From Lachnospiraceae bacterium (GTDB taxonomy: Bacteria; Bacillota; Clostridia; Lachnospirales; Lachnospiraceae), in assembly GCA_028721415.1 (NCBI GenBank), contig JAQYIU010000075.1:1-49879 (forward strand): DNA of 49,879 bases, in the 5' to 3' direction. Made by a program: the position numbers and the translations under genes. The stretch's first letter is position 1. Each line of letters opens with the position of its first letter. Below the pieces are notes generated by a model. That model was not told the DNA's origin and searched no databases. It worked only from the letters and a program-made list of their open reading frames with translations. Shown piece by piece: positions 49,878 through 49,879 of the stretch.

Positions 49878-49879
49878 TC

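Noticed and set aside
1-49879. CRISPR array, toxin-antitoxin, restriction-modification, or other defence system
   Set aside because: No spaced direct repeats and no recognisable Cas, REase, methylase or TA genes seen. The only mobile-element signal is the integrase remnant at the right edge.

Overview
The window looks like a conserved chromosomal core segment of a spore-forming Firmicute, probably Lachnospiraceae/Clostridia (judged from protein style, SpoIIID and low GC). Nearly everything is on the minus strand. Reading from high to low coordinates, I see: the int-proximal end of a decayed integrative element (tyrosine recombinase broken by one in-frame TGA, next to a 24-nt tRNA 3'-end remnant); a zinc-ribbon protein and dinB; miaB-mutS-mutL-miaA and an aluminium-resistance-type PLP enzyme; a cell-shape/division cluster (radC, mreBCD, PBP2, minCDE, rodA/ftsW, mgsA, D,D-carboxypeptidase); a small P-loop protein and a radical SAM protein; an HlyD-like protein, yggS, sepF, aroB, lspA, rluD-like, rpsO and a TPR protein; ptsH-ptsI, a UvrD/PcrA helicase, uppP and a methyltransferase; mixed pyrimidine/purine genes (pyrK, D, E, C, F, then purE, M, N, D); azlC-azlD; and convergent spoIIID. 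I found no convincing new defence or mobile system. The items most worth a second look are the nonsense-interrupted integrase and its att remnant, a long structured aroB leader, mutually exclusive hairpins in the dinB leader, an unlisted 50-aa membrane ORF upstream of pyrE's neighbours, a 138-aa P-loop protein, a large insertion in PBP2, and an antisense 3' overlap of spoIIID with azlD. All protein names come from recognising motifs and family style by eye; no database search was run.
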